64,000 nucleotides of DNA, from positions 372,001-436,000 of the forward strand of contig NZ_FMXQ01000005.1 in assembly GCF_900104485.1 (NCBI RefSeq). The letters run 5' to 3'. Shown one piece after another: positions 50,726 through 60,841 of the stretch. The notes under the pieces are model-generated. The model was not told the DNA's origin. It ran no database searches and was given only the letters and a program-made list of their open reading frames with translations. Origin of the DNA: Bauldia litoralis. Its GTDB lineage: Bacteria > Pseudomonadota > Alphaproteobacteria > Rhizobiales > Kaistiaceae. Within the stretch, counting starts at the first letter, position 1. Every line of letters begins with the position of its first letter. The position numbers were made by a program, and so were the translations under genes.

Positions 50726-51544
50726 CTAGCCGCCGATCTTGCCGGCGAGCACCGCGATGGTCTGCTGGTAGACCGTTGCCTTGTTCCACTTGCCGAGCAC
50801 CGCGTAGTTATGCGTGCCGGGCTGGTAGGACTGGCCGGCCTTCCAGCCATAAGCCTTGAGATAATTCGCGGTGGACGCCAGTGCGTCCGGCTTGCTGCGA
50901 ATCAGGTCGCGGCGGCCGTTGCCGTCATAGTCGACGGCGAATTTGAGGTAGGAGGTGGCGAGAAACTGGGTCTGGCCGAGTTCCCCGGCCCATGCGCCGA
51001 TCATCTGCGAGGGCGCCATGTCGCCGCGCTGGACGATCTGCAGGGCGGCCATCAGCTCGTTGGTGAAAAAGTCGGAGCGCCGGCAGTCGTAGGCCAGCGT
51101 CGCCAGCGACCGGATGGAGCTCTTGTTGCCGGTATTGGCGCCAAAACTGGTCTCCAGCCCCCAGATCGCGACGACGACCTGACCCGGCACCCCGTAGCGC
51201 CTCTCGATCCCGTCCAAGAGCTTCCTGTTCTGCTGATAGCGGCTCTTGGCGATACCCTGGAGCGGCGCGCCGCGGCTCGCATAAAACTTATCGAAGGTGA
51301 GCTTGAAGTGCTTCTGGTTGCGATCGAGCTTGATGACGCTGGAGTCGTAGGTCACGCCCTGGAGCGCCGAATTGACGACTTTCTGTGAAATCCCGGCCCG
51401 CACCGCCTCGCCCTTGAAATCGTTCAGCCAGCGCGAAAATCCGGCGCTGTTGTTGCCGCAGCGCGCGGCATAGGCGTCACTGGCAGCGCCGGCAAAGGCG
51501 AGCACAGCGCATGACAGCACCACGGACTTCAAGAACTTCGTCAT
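50726..51544 (-). CDS. Lytic murein transglycosylase (MltB-like)
   Basis: A 272-residue exported enzyme with signal peptide MTKFLKSVVLSCAVLAFAGA ending AYA. The SLT_2/MltB fold shows the catalytic Glu in VVAIWGLETSFGANTG and the motifs YDCRRSDFFTNELMAAL, GAWAGELGQTQFLATSYLKF and AVDYDGNGRRDL. It cleaves the glycan chain with 1,6-anhydro product formation. It lacks a lipobox, so it is soluble periplasmic. The ATG at 51544 follows GAGGAGG and gives the signal peptide; the longer frame is rejected. Confidence 0.94.
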   Translation of the reverse strand: MTKFLKSVVLSCAVLAFAGAASDAYAARCGNNSAGFSRWLNDFKGEAVRAGISQKVVNSALQGVTYDSSVIKLDRNQKHFKLTFDKFYASRGAPLQGIAKSRYQQNRKLLDGIERRYGVPGQVVVAIWGLETSFGANTGNKSSIRSLATLAYDCRRSDFFTNELMAALQIVQRGDMAPSQMIGAWAGELGQTQFLATSYLKFAVDYDGNGRRDLIRSKPDALASTANYLKAYGWKAGQSYQPGTHNYAVLGKWNKATVYQQTIAVLAGKIGG

Positions 51545-51754
51545 TATGGCCTCCTCGACCGGCATTCCCCCGCGGCGGGATGGTAGGCGGAGCGCCCTGT
51601 CCCGCGCAACCATCCCGCGATGACGCAATTCCGCCGGTGCGGCGCTCCGTGCCATCGGCATGAAGCCCCGATTTCGGTAGTATCCGCCCAAGATTCGCCG
51701 TCGGGCCATGATGAGCGTCGTGCAGGCAGGTTCCGGACGGGAGGCGACAACGGT

Positions 51755-52441
51755 ATGACAAAATTCTACGACCGGGCGTCGGATGTCGTCCGCCGCATCT
51801 ACGAAAAGCGCATCGACGCGCCGGCGGTGCTCGATGCCGACATCGATTTCCCCAATGCGGCGAAGTTCGCCGCGCAGTGGGAAGCCATCCGCGACGAGGC
51901 CAAGACCGCCAAGCTCGAGTCGATGCCGCGCTTCCACGACATCATGCCGGAGCAGGCCGACATCTCGGCCAATGACGGCCTCGACTGGCGGATGCTGATC
52001 CTCAAGGCCTATGGCGTCGAGGTTCCGGAGAATGTCGCGCGGATGCCGCTGCTGGCAGGCCTTCTGGCCGAATGCCCGGAGGTCAAGTCGGCCACCGTCT
52101 CATTCCTTGCCCCGCGCAAGCACATTCCGCGTCACCGCGGCCCGTTCCGCGGCGTCATGCGCTTTCACCTCGGCCTGCAGATCCCCAAGCAGGCCGACGG
52201 CAAGCCGGCGACCATCATGATGATCGACGACCAGGAATACCGCATCGCCGACGGCGACATCCTGTTGTGGGACGATACGTTTCCGCACGAAGTGATGAAC
52301 AACGCCGACGAGCCGCGGATTGCCCTTCTGCTCGACGTCTGGCGGCCGCGGATGCCGGTCGACATGGAGGTGCTGTCGCGAATCATCGTCAGCGCGGTGC
52401 AGATCGGCATGCGCTACCGGGGCGTCTCCTATACCGGCTGA
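51755..52441 (+). CDS. Aspartyl/asparaginyl beta-hydroxylase family protein
   Basis: A 228-residue Fe(II)/2-oxoglutarate dioxygenase of the AspH/LpxO family. Iron and cosubstrate motifs are HIPRHRGPFRGVMRFHLGL (first His, Arg) and WDDTFPHEVMNN (second His), then RIALLLDVWRP. LpxO, a relative, hydroxylates the acyl chain of lipid A; the N-terminal membrane segment of LpxO is not obvious here, so a soluble substrate is also possible. The ATG at 51755 fits the family start. It is followed 195 bases later by hemA. Confidence 0.88.
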   Translation: MTKFYDRASDVVRRIYEKRIDAPAVLDADIDFPNAAKFAAQWEAIRDEAKTAKLESMPRFHDIMPEQADISANDGLDWRMLILKAYGVEVPENVARMPLLAGLLAECPEVKSATVSFLAPRKHIPRHRGPFRGVMRFHLGLQIPKQADGKPATIMMIDDQEYRIADGDILLWDDTFPHEVMNNADEPRIALLLDVWRPRMPVDMEVLSRIIVSAVQIGMRYRGVSYTG

Positions 52442-52636
52442 ACGGAAACCGCGACGAAACGCCTTTTTTCCAGCCGGATCGCCCCGTCTGGGCGGCGGCA
52501 GGGCGCAAACACCCGGGGCTCGGGGATATTCGTTTGACAGGGATCAAGTAACTGTGAGGTGCGGCGCGGCAATGTGCCGGTGGACTTGCGTCGCCCCGGC
52601 GACTAACTTCGCATCATTCTAATTCAGGGTCGCTTG

Positions 52637-53929
52637 ATGGACTACCAATCGATCTTCTCCGAGGCGATTGCCGCCCTCCACGCTGAGAAACGCTACCGCG
52701 TCTTTGCCGACCTCGAACGGATCGCGGGGCGCTTCCCTTTTGCCGTAAGCCATTCGGACGAGGGCGACCGCGAGATCGTGGTCTGGTGCTCCAACGATTA
52801 TCTCGGCATGGGCCAGCATCCCGACGTCATCGCCGCGATGACCGAAGCGGCCGGCCGGATGGGTGTCGGCGCTGGCGGAACCCGCAACATTTCCGGCACC
52901 AACCACCCGCTGGTGATGCTTGAGAACGAGCTCGCCGACCTGCACGCCAAGGAAGCGGCGCTGGTCTTCACCTCGGGCTTCGTCTCCAATGAGGCGGCGA
53001 TCTCGACCATCGCCAAGATGCTGCCCGACTGCGTCATCCTTTCCGACGAGTTGAACCACGCCTCGATGATCGAGGGCGTGCGGCGCTCCGGCGCGCAGAA
53101 GTTCATCTTCCGCCATAACGACCTCGACCACCTCGAGGACATCCTCAAGGCGCAGAGCCGCGTGCGGCCGAAGCTGATCGCCTTCGAGTCGGTCTATTCG
53201 ATGGACGGCGACATCGCACCGATCGAGAAGATCGCCGATCTCGCCGACAAATACGGCGCGATGACCTATCTCGACGAGGTCCATGCGGTCGGCATGTACG
53301 GCCCGCGCGGTGGCGGAATCGCCGAGCGCGACGGTGTCATGGACCGGATCGACGTCATCGAGGGAACGCTGGCCAAGGCCTTCGGCACGCTCGGCGGCTA
53401 TGTCGCCGCGAGCCGCGTCGTGGTCGACACCATCCGCTCCTACGCCCCGGGCTTCATCTTCACCACCGCGATGCCGCCGGCGCTCGCCGCCGCCGCGACC
53501 CGCTCGATCAGCCACCTCAAGGCTTCCTCGGCCGAGCGCGAGGGCCAACAGCGCGCCGTCGCCCGCACCAAGGCTGCACTCACCGCCGCCGGCCTGCCGG
53601 TGATGGCGTCGGACACCCACATCGTGCCGATCTTCGTCGGCAATGCCGACCAGTGCAAAAAGGCGAGCGACATCCTGCTCGAGGATCACGGCATCTACAT
53701 CCAGCCGATCAACTACCCGACCGTGCAGCGCGGCGCCGAGCGCCTGCGGATCACGCCGACGCCGTTCCACGACGATGGCCTGATCGACGCTCTCGCGGTC
53801 GCGCTGGTCGATGTCTGGCAGCGCCTCGGCCTGCCCTTCTCGACCGATGGCGAGGCCGATGCGCCGCGTCAGACGGCCACTGCCGCCGGCAACACCCGCG
53901 TCGCGGTCTTCCCGCCCGCCGGCGGCTGA
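52637..53929 (+). CDS. hemA: 5-aminolevulinate synthase
   Basis: Condenses glycine and succinyl-CoA to 5-aminolevulinate, the first step of heme and chlorophyll synthesis in alphaproteobacteria. A 430-residue fold-type-I PLP enzyme with [36 protein letters not shown], the His in [27 protein letters not shown] and the PLP Lys in [16 protein letters not shown]. The ATG at 52637 is used; a TTG directly before it is unlikely. The C-terminal 30 residues beyond the core are variable. Its presence supports the alphaproteobacterial origin. Confidence 0.98.
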   Translation: MDYQSIFSEAIAALHAEKRYRVFADLERIAGRFPFAVSHSDEGDREIVVWCSNDYLGMGQHPDVIAAMTEAAGRMGVGAGGTRNISGTNHPLVMLENELADLHAKEAALVFTSGFVSNEAAISTIAKMLPDCVILSDELNHASMIEGVRRSGAQKFIFRHNDLDHLEDILKAQSRVRPKLIAFESVYSMDGDIAPIEKIADLADKYGAMTYLDEVHAVGMYGPRGGGIAERDGVMDRIDVIEGTLAKAFGTLGGYVAASRVVVDTIRSYAPGFIFTTAMPPALAAAATRSISHLKASSAEREGQQRAVARTKAALTAAGLPVMASDTHIVPIFVGNADQCKKASDILLEDHGIYIQPINYPTVQRGAERLRITPTPFHDDGLIDALAVALVDVWQRLGLPFSTDGEADAPRQTATAAGNTRVAVFPPAGG

Positions 53930-53965
53930 TACCCGGCTCGTCCCGCCCTTCTTGTTCTGACCTGT

Positions 53966-55015
53966 TCACGCGTCGTCGCCGCTTGACTCAGCGCGACCGC
54001 GGGCCGTCGCGCGCCGCGCCAGCAACGGCAGCGTCAGGGCGATGCCGGCAAAACGGGCAAACTGGTGCGCCGCGACGAAGGCGGTGTCCATGTTGAGGGC
54101 CAGCGACAGCGACATCATCGCTTCGAGGCCGCCCGGCGCATAGGCGACGATCGCCTGGTCGACCGGCACGCCGACCACCGTGGCGATCGCCACTGCCATC
54201 GCCAGGGCAACCGCCGCGGCGACCAGGAAGGCGCCGACCGAGGCCGCGAGGATGCTGGCGATGAAGCGCAGGTTGGTTCCGGCGAACCGGCTGCCGATCA
54301 GGCCGCCGAGCATGACGAAGGCAACGATCACCAGCGGCATCGGCAGCGTTCCGCTGACGACGCCGGCGCCGTGCAGGCTCGCGCTGGCGAGAAAGCTGCC
54401 GGTGAGCAGCGCCGCCGGCAGGCCGAAGCGGCGCGCCAGCAGGCCTGCGGCGGCGCAGGCCAGCGCCATGATGCCGAGATCGGCGAGGCTGGCCACCGCC
54501 TGGATGCCGGGCGGCGGCGCCTCCGCCTCGACGGCGATGATGATGGCCGGCAGCACCGCGACCAGCAGGAAAATGCGGATGCTCTGGCAGGCGGCGACCT
54601 GTCGCAGGTCGGCCTTCGTCTCCGAGGCGACCGCCAGCACGAAGGAGAGCGCACCCGGGACCGCCGAGAAGAAGGCGGTGTCGCGATCCCAGCCGGCGAC
54701 GCGCATCAGGAACAGCCGCACCGCGACGATGCAGGCGCCGACGGTCACCGCCAGCCCGGCCAGGCTGATCGGCCAGGCCAGCGCCCCTTGCAGCAGTTCC
54801 GGCGTCACCCCGGCGCCCAATGCCGCGCCGATCAGGAGAAAGCCCACATCGAGCAGCCGCACCGGCAGCCGCGTGTCCCAGCCGGCGAGCGAAGCCGCCG
54901 TCGTCGCGATCATCGCGCCGGAAAGCCACGACGCCGGCAGCCCGGCCAGTGTCGCCAGCCCGCCGCCAAGCACGGCGATCAGGATCGTGCCGGCGAGGCG
55001 CAATCGCGTGTCCAA
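53966..55015 (-). CDS. AbrB family membrane protein
   Basis: A 349-residue integral membrane protein with about ten hydrophobic segments in two related halves (GGLATLAGLPASWLSGAMIA near the start; FVMLGGLIGSRF later), the pattern of the AbrB family (PF05145), sometimes called putative ammonia monooxygenase although that name is not supported by activity. Transport is likely; the substrate is unknown. The frame is open to 55183, but the first 56 residues are Arg-rich and non-membrane, and a TTG at 55015 has a GGAGG ribosome site, so that start is preferred. Confidence 0.88.
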   Translation of the reverse strand: MDTRLRLAGTILIAVLGGGLATLAGLPASWLSGAMIATTAASLAGWDTRLPVRLLDVGFLLIGAALGAGVTPELLQGALAWPISLAGLAVTVGACIVAVRLFLMRVAGWDRDTAFFSAVPGALSFVLAVASETKADLRQVAACQSIRIFLLVAVLPAIIIAVEAEAPPPGIQAVASLADLGIMALACAAAGLLARRFGLPAALLTGSFLASASLHGAGVVSGTLPMPLVIVAFVMLGGLIGSRFAGTNLRFIASILAASVGAFLVAAAVALAMAVAIATVVGVPVDQAIVAYAPGGLEAMMSLSLALNMDTAFVAAHQFARFAGIALTLPLLARRATARGRAESSGDDA

Positions 55016-55233
55016 GCGTCCTCCATGGCGGGAAGGGATCGAGGCCGACGGGCCGGGCGGGGCGAATCGCCGGCCCCGCGCATGGCGGCTCCGGCGCTCC
55101 ATCCTAGCACCGGATTGGCGCGCTCGCCTCCGCCGATGCCCGCCCGGCCTGGTGGATCGATGCGGACCTGCGCATCGCCGCATTCTCCGCTAATCTCGAC
55201 CGGCATCGTGCCAATCTGGATTGGGCCAAGCGG

Positions 55234-56892
55234 ATGCCCGACACCCGCCTGCCAGGGAAACCGAGAGCACGGGCCGATCTCGCGGCCGGTCGCGAGGCCT
55301 TGGCGCGGCGTGCGTGGGACGACGCCTGGCGATCCTTCGCGGCCGCCGACGCGGCCGTACCCCTCGATGTCGAGGATCTTGACCAATGGGTGTGGTCGGC
55401 GGGCCTGACCGGGCGCGACGACGACTTCATCAGCATTCAGGAGCGCATCTATCGGGCGCGGCTCGACGCGGGTGAGACACGGCGCGCGGCGCGGGCGGCT
55501 TTCTGGCTGGGCCTGCGCCTCTTCTCTCTCGGCGAAACTGGCCGGGCGACCGGCTGGCTGTCGCGCTCCGACCACCTGATCGCCGGCAAGGATTGCGCGG
55601 AACGCGGCTACCTCCTGCTGCCGGCCATCTACCGCGACATCGCGGCGGGTGACTTCGACGGCGCCTGCAGCGCCGCGATCCAGGCGGCCGGGATCGGCAA
55701 GCGGTTCGACGAGCCCGACCTCGCCGCCTTCGCCGGCTGCCTGCACGGCAGAGCCCTGCTCCGCGGCGGGCAGCCGGCCGCAGGTCTCGCACTCCTCGAC
55801 GAGGTCATGCTCGCCGTCACCGGCGGCGGCGTCTCGCCGCTGATTACCGGCCTGATCTATTGCAGCGTCATCGCAAGCTGCCAGGAGGTCTTCGCCCTCG
55901 ATCGCTGCCGCGAATGGACATCGGCCCTTGCGGCGTGGTGCGATGAGCAGCCGCAAATGGTGACCTTCACCGGCGCCTGCCTCGTCCATCGCGCCGAGGT
56001 CATGCAGTTGAACGGCGCCTGGACGGACGCGATCAGCGAAGCGCGGCAGGCGACACGGCGCTTCGCCGTCGCCACTGATCCGGAAGCGGTGGCCGGTGCC
56101 TTCTACCAGCAGGCGGAAATCCACCGGCTGCGCGGCGAGTACCGCGAAGCCGAGGATGCCTATCGCCGGTCGAGCGCGGCCGGGGGCGACATCCAGCCGG
56201 GCTATTCCCTGCTGCGACTGGCCCAGGGGCGTGGCGACGCCGCCGCCAGCGGCATACGGCGGGCGGTCGGCGCGGCGACGAGCCAGGCCCGGCGGATGCG
56301 GCTCCTGCCCGCCTGCATCGAGATCATGCTGGCAACTGGTGCGGTCGACGAAGCGGACGCAGCCTCCCGCGAGATCGCCGGGATCGCCTTGACCTGTGAC
56401 ATGGATATCGTCTCGGCGATGGCGGACCATGCCAGGGGCGCCGTTCTGCTCGCTCGGGGCGACCCGCAAGCGGCGCTCGCACCGCTTCGCGACGCTTTCG
56501 TCGCCTGGCATCATTTCGGCGCCCCATATCTCGCCGCTCGACTCCGCGTCCTGCTGGGCACCGCCTGCCTCGCGCTCGGCGATGACGACGGCGCAGGCCT
56601 GGAATTCGATGCCGCCCGATCGGTGTTCAGCGAACTCGGCGCCGCCCCCGACCTCGCCCGCGTCGCGGCCGTGGCGAAGCCGTCCGCGCTGGCCCGGCCC
56701 GACGGACTGACGCCACGGGAGGTCGAGGTCCTGCGGCTGGTCGCGACCGGCAAGACCAACAAGGCGATCGCCAGCGAACTGGCACTGAGCGAACGGACCG
56801 TCGACCGCCACCTCAGCAACATCTTCACGAAGATCGACGTGTCGTCGCGGGCGGCGGCGACCGCCTACGCCTTCCAGCACAAGCTGGTCTGA
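55234..56892 (+). CDS. LuxR-type regulator with TPR-like N-terminal region
   Basis: A 552-residue transcription regulator. Residues about 15-470 are helical repeats of TPR/MalT-like type (for example AWDDAWRSFAAADAA and YREAEDAYRRSSAAGG). A C-terminal LuxR helix-turn-helix follows: LTPREVEVLRLVATGKTNKA and LSERTVDRHLSNIFTKI. There is no ATPase (LAL) domain, so it is a short relative of the MalT group. Its target may be the monooxygenase gene 136 bases downstream or the divergent AbrB-type gene, but no operator was recognised. Confidence 0.93.
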   Translation: MPDTRLPGKPRARADLAAGREALARRAWDDAWRSFAAADAAVPLDVEDLDQWVWSAGLTGRDDDFISIQERIYRARLDAGETRRAARAAFWLGLRLFSLGETGRATGWLSRSDHLIAGKDCAERGYLLLPAIYRDIAAGDFDGACSAAIQAAGIGKRFDEPDLAAFAGCLHGRALLRGGQPAAGLALLDEVMLAVTGGGVSPLITGLIYCSVIASCQEVFALDRCREWTSALAAWCDEQPQMVTFTGACLVHRAEVMQLNGAWTDAISEARQATRRFAVATDPEAVAGAFYQQAEIHRLRGEYREAEDAYRRSSAAGGDIQPGYSLLRLAQGRGDAAASGIRRAVGAATSQARRMRLLPACIEIMLATGAVDEADAASREIAGIALTCDMDIVSAMADHARGAVLLARGDPQAALAPLRDAFVAWHHFGAPYLAARLRVLLGTACLALGDDDGAGLEFDAARSVFSELGAAPDLARVAAVAKPSALARPDGLTPREVEVLRLVATGKTNKAIASELALSERTVDRHLSNIFTKIDVSSRAAATAYAFQHKLV

Positions 56893-57028
56893 GCCAGCCG
56901 CGCTGCTGGGTAAGATCACCCACGATCCACCGTGATGAAGGATGGGGGGTTCCCCCGAAGCGCCGCGCCTCCCACCCGGAATAGCCTTGGGTCCGCGCCG
57001 ACCCGGCGCTTCGACAAGGGAGGAAGCC

Positions 57029-58255
57029 ATGACCTCGCATCCGTCGCCGTCGCCCGCCCGCAACGGCAATCCCCTCGCCTATCTCGAGGAAGGCGCGGCC
57101 TTCGACGACATCGCCGGCCCGGCCGTTTCCGGCGGAGGCGCGCGGCCCCGGACGCGGAACGCGCCGCAACAGGTCGACGTCGTCGTCATCGGCGCTGGCC
57201 AGACCGGCCTGTCGGTTGGCTATCACCTCAAGCGGCGCGGCATTCCCTTTGTCATTCTCGACGCCAACGAGCGGATCGGCGACACCTGGCGCCGCCGCTG
57301 GGACTCGCTGCGCCTGTTCACCCCGGCCCGCTATAACGGGCTCGACGGCATGCGCTTCCCCGACAATGTCCACGTCTTTCCGACCAAGGACGCGATGGCC
57401 GACTTCCTCGAAGTCTACGCGGCGCGCTTCGACCTGCCGGTGCTGACCGGCGTCCCCGTCGACCGGGTTTCAAGGCAGAATGGCCGTTACGTCGTCCGCG
57501 CCGGCGCGCGCCGTTTCGAGGCCCCGAATGTCGTGGTGGCGATGGGGACCTTCCAGCGCCCCAAGGTCCCCGCCTTCTCCCGCGACCTCGATCCGTCGAT
57601 CGTCCAGCTCCACTCCGGCGACTATCGCAGTCCGGCGCAGCTCGGCGACGGTGACGTCCTCATCGTCGGCGCCGGCAATTCCGGCTCTGAAGTGGCGCGC
57701 GAACTCGCCGCTGGCGGCCGCAAGGTGTGGATGTCCGGCCGCGACACCGGGCATATTCCCTTCCGCATCGAAGGCTTGCTCGGCCGGCATCTCATGGTCC
57801 GGCTGGTCGTCGGCTTCCTCTTTTACCGGGTGCTGACCACCTCGACGCCGGTCGGCCGCAAGGTCCGCCCGAAGGTGCTCGCCGTGGGCGGGCCGCTGAT
57901 CCGCGTCAAGCCGAAAGACCTCGCCGCGCTCGGGGTCGAGCGCGTCCCGCGCACGACCGGCGTCGAAGACGGCAAGCCACACCTCGAGGACGGCCGTGTG
58001 CTCGACGTGAAGAATGTCGTCTGGTGCACGGGCTTCACCCCGGACTTCTCGTGGATCGACGTACCGATCGCTACCGACGGCCACGAACCGGCCCATCGCC
58101 GCGGCGTCGTCGCCGATGCGCCCGGGCTCTATTTCGTCGGTCTGGAGTTTCTCTATTCTCTGGCCTCGGCGATGGTGCAGGGCGCCGGCCGGGATGCCCG
58201 CTACATCGTCGACCGGATCGCCGAACGAGTGGCCAGCACGGCGACGAATGCTTAA
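57029..58255 (+). CDS. Flavin-containing monooxygenase-like oxidoreductase
   Basis: A 408-residue NAD(P)/FAD-dependent enzyme of the CzcO/FMO class. FAD motif VVVIGAGQTGLSVGYHLKRR, FAD/NADPH linker IGDTWRRRWDSLRLFTP, FMO-like FQRPKVPAFS, second Rossmann motif LIVGAGNSGSEVARELA and the late CTGFTPDFSW. It may oxygenate small organic or sulfur compounds; the substrate is unknown. The ATG at 57029 follows GGGAGGAAGCC. It ends in a 4-base overlap with the convergent hydroxyacid dehydrogenase gene. Confidence 0.93.
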   Translation: MTSHPSPSPARNGNPLAYLEEGAAFDDIAGPAVSGGGARPRTRNAPQQVDVVVIGAGQTGLSVGYHLKRRGIPFVILDANERIGDTWRRRWDSLRLFTPARYNGLDGMRFPDNVHVFPTKDAMADFLEVYAARFDLPVLTGVPVDRVSRQNGRYVVRAGARRFEAPNVVVAMGTFQRPKVPAFSRDLDPSIVQLHSGDYRSPAQLGDGDVLIVGAGNSGSEVARELAAGGRKVWMSGRDTGHIPFRIEGLLGRHLMVRLVVGFLFYRVLTTSTPVGRKVRPKVLAVGGPLIRVKPKDLAALGVERVPRTTGVEDGKPHLEDGRVLDVKNVVWCTGFTPDFSWIDVPIATDGHEPAHRRGVVADAPGLYFVGLEFLYSLASAMVQGAGRDARYIVDRIAERVASTATNA

Positions 58256-59202
58256 TAGCGCGCCGCGCGATCGACGAGATTCTTCAACGGTTTGCCGGCC
58301 TCGAAGGCGGCAATCTGGTCGAGGATCTGGCCTGTCAGCGCCTTCGGATCGCTGAAGGCGGCGACGTGCGGCGTGATCACCACATTGTCCAGTCCCCACA
58401 GCGGGCTGGCGGGATCGAGCGGCTCGGTCTCGAAGACGTCGAGGCTGGCGCCTTTCAGGACCCCTTGCCCGATCGCGGCGGCAATGTCGGCCTCGACCTG
58501 CAGCCCGCCACGCCCGGCATTGATCACCACCGGCCCGCCAAGCGCGCCGTCTCGCGCCAGCTTGCCGAACAGGTCCATCAACAGGATGTGCCGGGTCTCG
58601 TGGGTCAGCGGCAGCAGGCAGACGAGGATGTCGGTGCGGGCGAGAAAGGCGTCGAGCCCGTCGGCGCCTGAATAGCCCTCGACACCGGGCAGCGTCTTCG
58701 GCGAACGGCTCCACCCCGCGACCTGGAATCCGAGCCGGACCAGCGGCTCGGCGGCGTCGGCGCCGAGCACGCCAAGCCCCATCATCCCGACCCGCACCTC
58801 GGATGCCGCCGGCTGGCGAAGTTCTTCCCAGCGCCGCGCGCGCTGGAGGTCGAGATAGGCAAGTTGCCGGCGATGATGGAGCAGCACCTGGAGCACCACC
58901 CACTCGGTCATCCGCTGGGTCAGGTCGTCGCTGACGATCCGGGCGATCGGCACGTCCGGCAGGTCGTCGACGAAGACGATGCGCTCGACCCCGGCGCCCA
59001 GCGAGAAGATCGCCTTGAGGTTCGGCACCGCGCGGAAGGCCTCCGGCGGCGGCTGCCAGGCCATCAGGTAGCCGACCCTCTCCGGGTCGGGCAGGTCCGG
59101 CCAGATATGGACGGCGCGCCCTGGCGCCAGCGCCCGGACCGCCGCCGCCCACGGCACCGGATCCCACGGCCCGCTGGCAATCAGGATGGCGTCGCTGGTC
59201 AT
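58252..59202 (-). CDS. ghrA: Glyoxylate/hydroxypyruvate reductase A-like dehydrogenase
   Basis: A 316-residue D-2-hydroxyacid dehydrogenase. The GhrA-type N-terminal region includes FSLGAGVERIV and TEWVVLQVLLHHRRQ. The NAD(P) motif is MMGLGVLGADAAEPL, and the catalytic triad is Arg in VINAGRGGL, Glu in DVFETEPLDP and His in ITPHVAAFSD. Reduces glyoxylate and hydroxypyruvate in known relatives. It follows yejF by 7 bases and is probably the last gene of that operon. Confidence 0.92.
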   Translation of the reverse strand: MTSDAILIASGPWDPVPWAAAVRALAPGRAVHIWPDLPDPERVGYLMAWQPPPEAFRAVPNLKAIFSLGAGVERIVFVDDLPDVPIARIVSDDLTQRMTEWVVLQVLLHHRRQLAYLDLQRARRWEELRQPAASEVRVGMMGLGVLGADAAEPLVRLGFQVAGWSRSPKTLPGVEGYSGADGLDAFLARTDILVCLLPLTHETRHILLMDLFGKLARDGALGGPVVINAGRGGLQVEADIAAAIGQGVLKGASLDVFETEPLDPASPLWGLDNVVITPHVAAFSDPKALTGQILDQIAAFEAGKPLKNLVDRAARY

Positions 59203-59209
59203 CGACGCG

Positions 59210-60841
59210 CTACTGCGACACGACGCCGGCCGGCGCCGCCGCGATGTCGAAGGCGGCGGCCATCAGCGCCTTGGTGTAGTCGGTCTCAGGATGGTCGAAG
59301 ACCTTGGCCGAGGGGCCATGCTCGACCACCTTGCCGGCGCGCATGACGATGATGTCATTGGCCAGCGCCTTGACCACCTTGAGGTCGTGGCTGATGAACA
59401 GGTAGGCGAGGTTGTGGCGCTTCTGCAGGTCACGCAGCAGGTCGACGACCTGCGCCTGGACGCTCATGTCGAGGGCCGAAGTCGGCTCGTCGAGCATGAC
59501 GAAGCGCGGTTCCAGCACCATGGCGCGGGCGACCGCGATGCGCTGGCGCTGGCCGCCGGAAAATTCGTGCGGATAGCGATGGCGGGTGGCGGGATCGAGC
59601 CCGACCTCCTCCAGCGCCTTGACCACCTTGCGATCACGCTCGGCGATCGACAGGCCAGGCGCATGGATGCGCAACCCCTCCTCGATGATGTCGGAGACCG
59701 ACATGCGGGGGCTGAGCGAGCCGTAGGGGTCCTGGAAGACGATCTGCATCTCGCGGCGCAGCGGCCGCATTTCCTTGAAACTGTTGCCCTGGATCGAATC
59801 GCCGAGGAAGACGATCCGGCCCTCCGACGAGATCAGCCGCATCAGCGCCAGGCCCAGCGTCGTCTTGCCGGAACCGGACTCGCCGACGATGCCGAGCGTC
59901 TGCCCCTCGCGCACCGCGACGTCGATGCCGTCGACCGCCTTGACGTGGCCGACAACCTTGCGCAACAGGCCGCGCTTGATCGGGAACCAGACCTTGAGGT
60001 CGTCGGCGGCCATCACCACCGGCGCCTTGTCGTCGGACACCGGCGGCTCGCCCTTCGGCTCCGCCGCCAGCAGATGGCGGGTGTATTCGTGCTGCGGGTC
60101 GGCGAAGACCGCCTCGGTCTGCCCGGTCTCGACGATCTTGCCTTCGGTCATCACGCAGACCCGGTCGGCCATCTTGCGGACGATGCCGAGGTCATGGGTG
60201 ATGAACAGCATCGACAGGCCGGTGCGCTTCTGGAGGTCGAGCAGCAGTTCGAGGATCTGCGCCTGCACCGTCACGTCGAGCGCCGTCGTCGGCTCGTCGG
60301 CGATGAACAGGTCGGGCTCGTTGGCCAGCGCCATGGCGATCATGACACGCTGGCGCTGGCCGCCCGACAACTGGTGCGGATAGGCGCCGAGCCGCTCCGC
60401 CGCGTTCGGGATCCCGACCTGGTCGAGCAGTTCGAGGACGCGCTTACGCGCCGCCGCTTCGCCCATCCCCTGGTGCAGCTTCAGCACCTCGCCGACCTGG
60501 CGCTCGATGGTGTGGAGCGGGTTGAGCGAGGTCATCGGCTCCTGGAAGACGATGCCGATATCGGCGCCGCGCACCCGGCGAAGCTCCGCCTCGGGTGTCG
60601 CCAAGAGGTCGGTTCCCTTGAACCTGATCTCGCCGGTCGGGTGCGAGGCGGCCGGATAGGGCAGCAGCTTCATCACCGACAGGGCGGTGACCGACTTGCC
60701 CGACCCCGACTCGCCGACCAGCGCCACGGTCTCGCCCCGCGCGATGTCGAAGCTCACCCCGCGCACCGCATGGGTGACATGGCCGCCCTGGCGAAAATCG
60801 ACGCCGAGATCGCGAACGGAAAGGAGCGGTTCGCTTGTCAT
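59210..60841 (-). CDS. yejF: Peptide ABC transporter dual ATP-binding protein
   Basis: A 543-residue fusion of two ATPase domains, as in YejF of the YejABEF importer (microcin C and peptide uptake). First domain: Walker [10 protein letters not shown], signature [15 protein letters not shown], Walker [12 protein letters not shown]. Second domain: [35 protein letters not shown]. Each is followed by a short oligopeptide-type segment. It lies immediately after yejE (the stop of one touches the start of the other) and before the ghrA-like gene. Confidence 0.95.
   Translation of the reverse strand: MTSEPLLSVRDLGVDFRQGGHVTHAVRGVSFDIARGETVALVGESGSGKSVTALSVMKLLPYPAASHPTGEIRFKGTDLLATPEAELRRVRGADIGIVFQEPMTSLNPLHTIERQVGEVLKLHQGMGEAAARKRVLELLDQVGIPNAAERLGAYPHQLSGGQRQRVMIAMALANEPDLFIADEPTTALDVTVQAQILELLLDLQKRTGLSMLFITHDLGIVRKMADRVCVMTEGKIVETGQTEAVFADPQHEYTRHLLAAEPKGEPPVSDDKAPVVMAADDLKVWFPIKRGLLRKVVGHVKAVDGIDVAVREGQTLGIVGESGSGKTTLGLALMRLISSEGRIVFLGDSIQGNSFKEMRPLRREMQIVFQDPYGSLSPRMSVSDIIEEGLRIHAPGLSIAERDRKVVKALEEVGLDPATRHRYPHEFSGGQRQRIAVARAMVLEPRFVMLDEPTSALDMSVQAQVVDLLRDLQKRHNLAYLFISHDLKVVKALANDIIVMRAGKVVEHGPSAKVFDHPETDYTKALMAAAFDIAAAPAGVVSQ

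Noticed and set aside
53966-55183. Longer AbrB-type protein with an Arg-rich N-terminus
   Set aside because: The first 56 residues look like out-of-frame GC-rich sequence, and the TTG at 55015 has a clear GGAGG ribosome site next to the first membrane segment.
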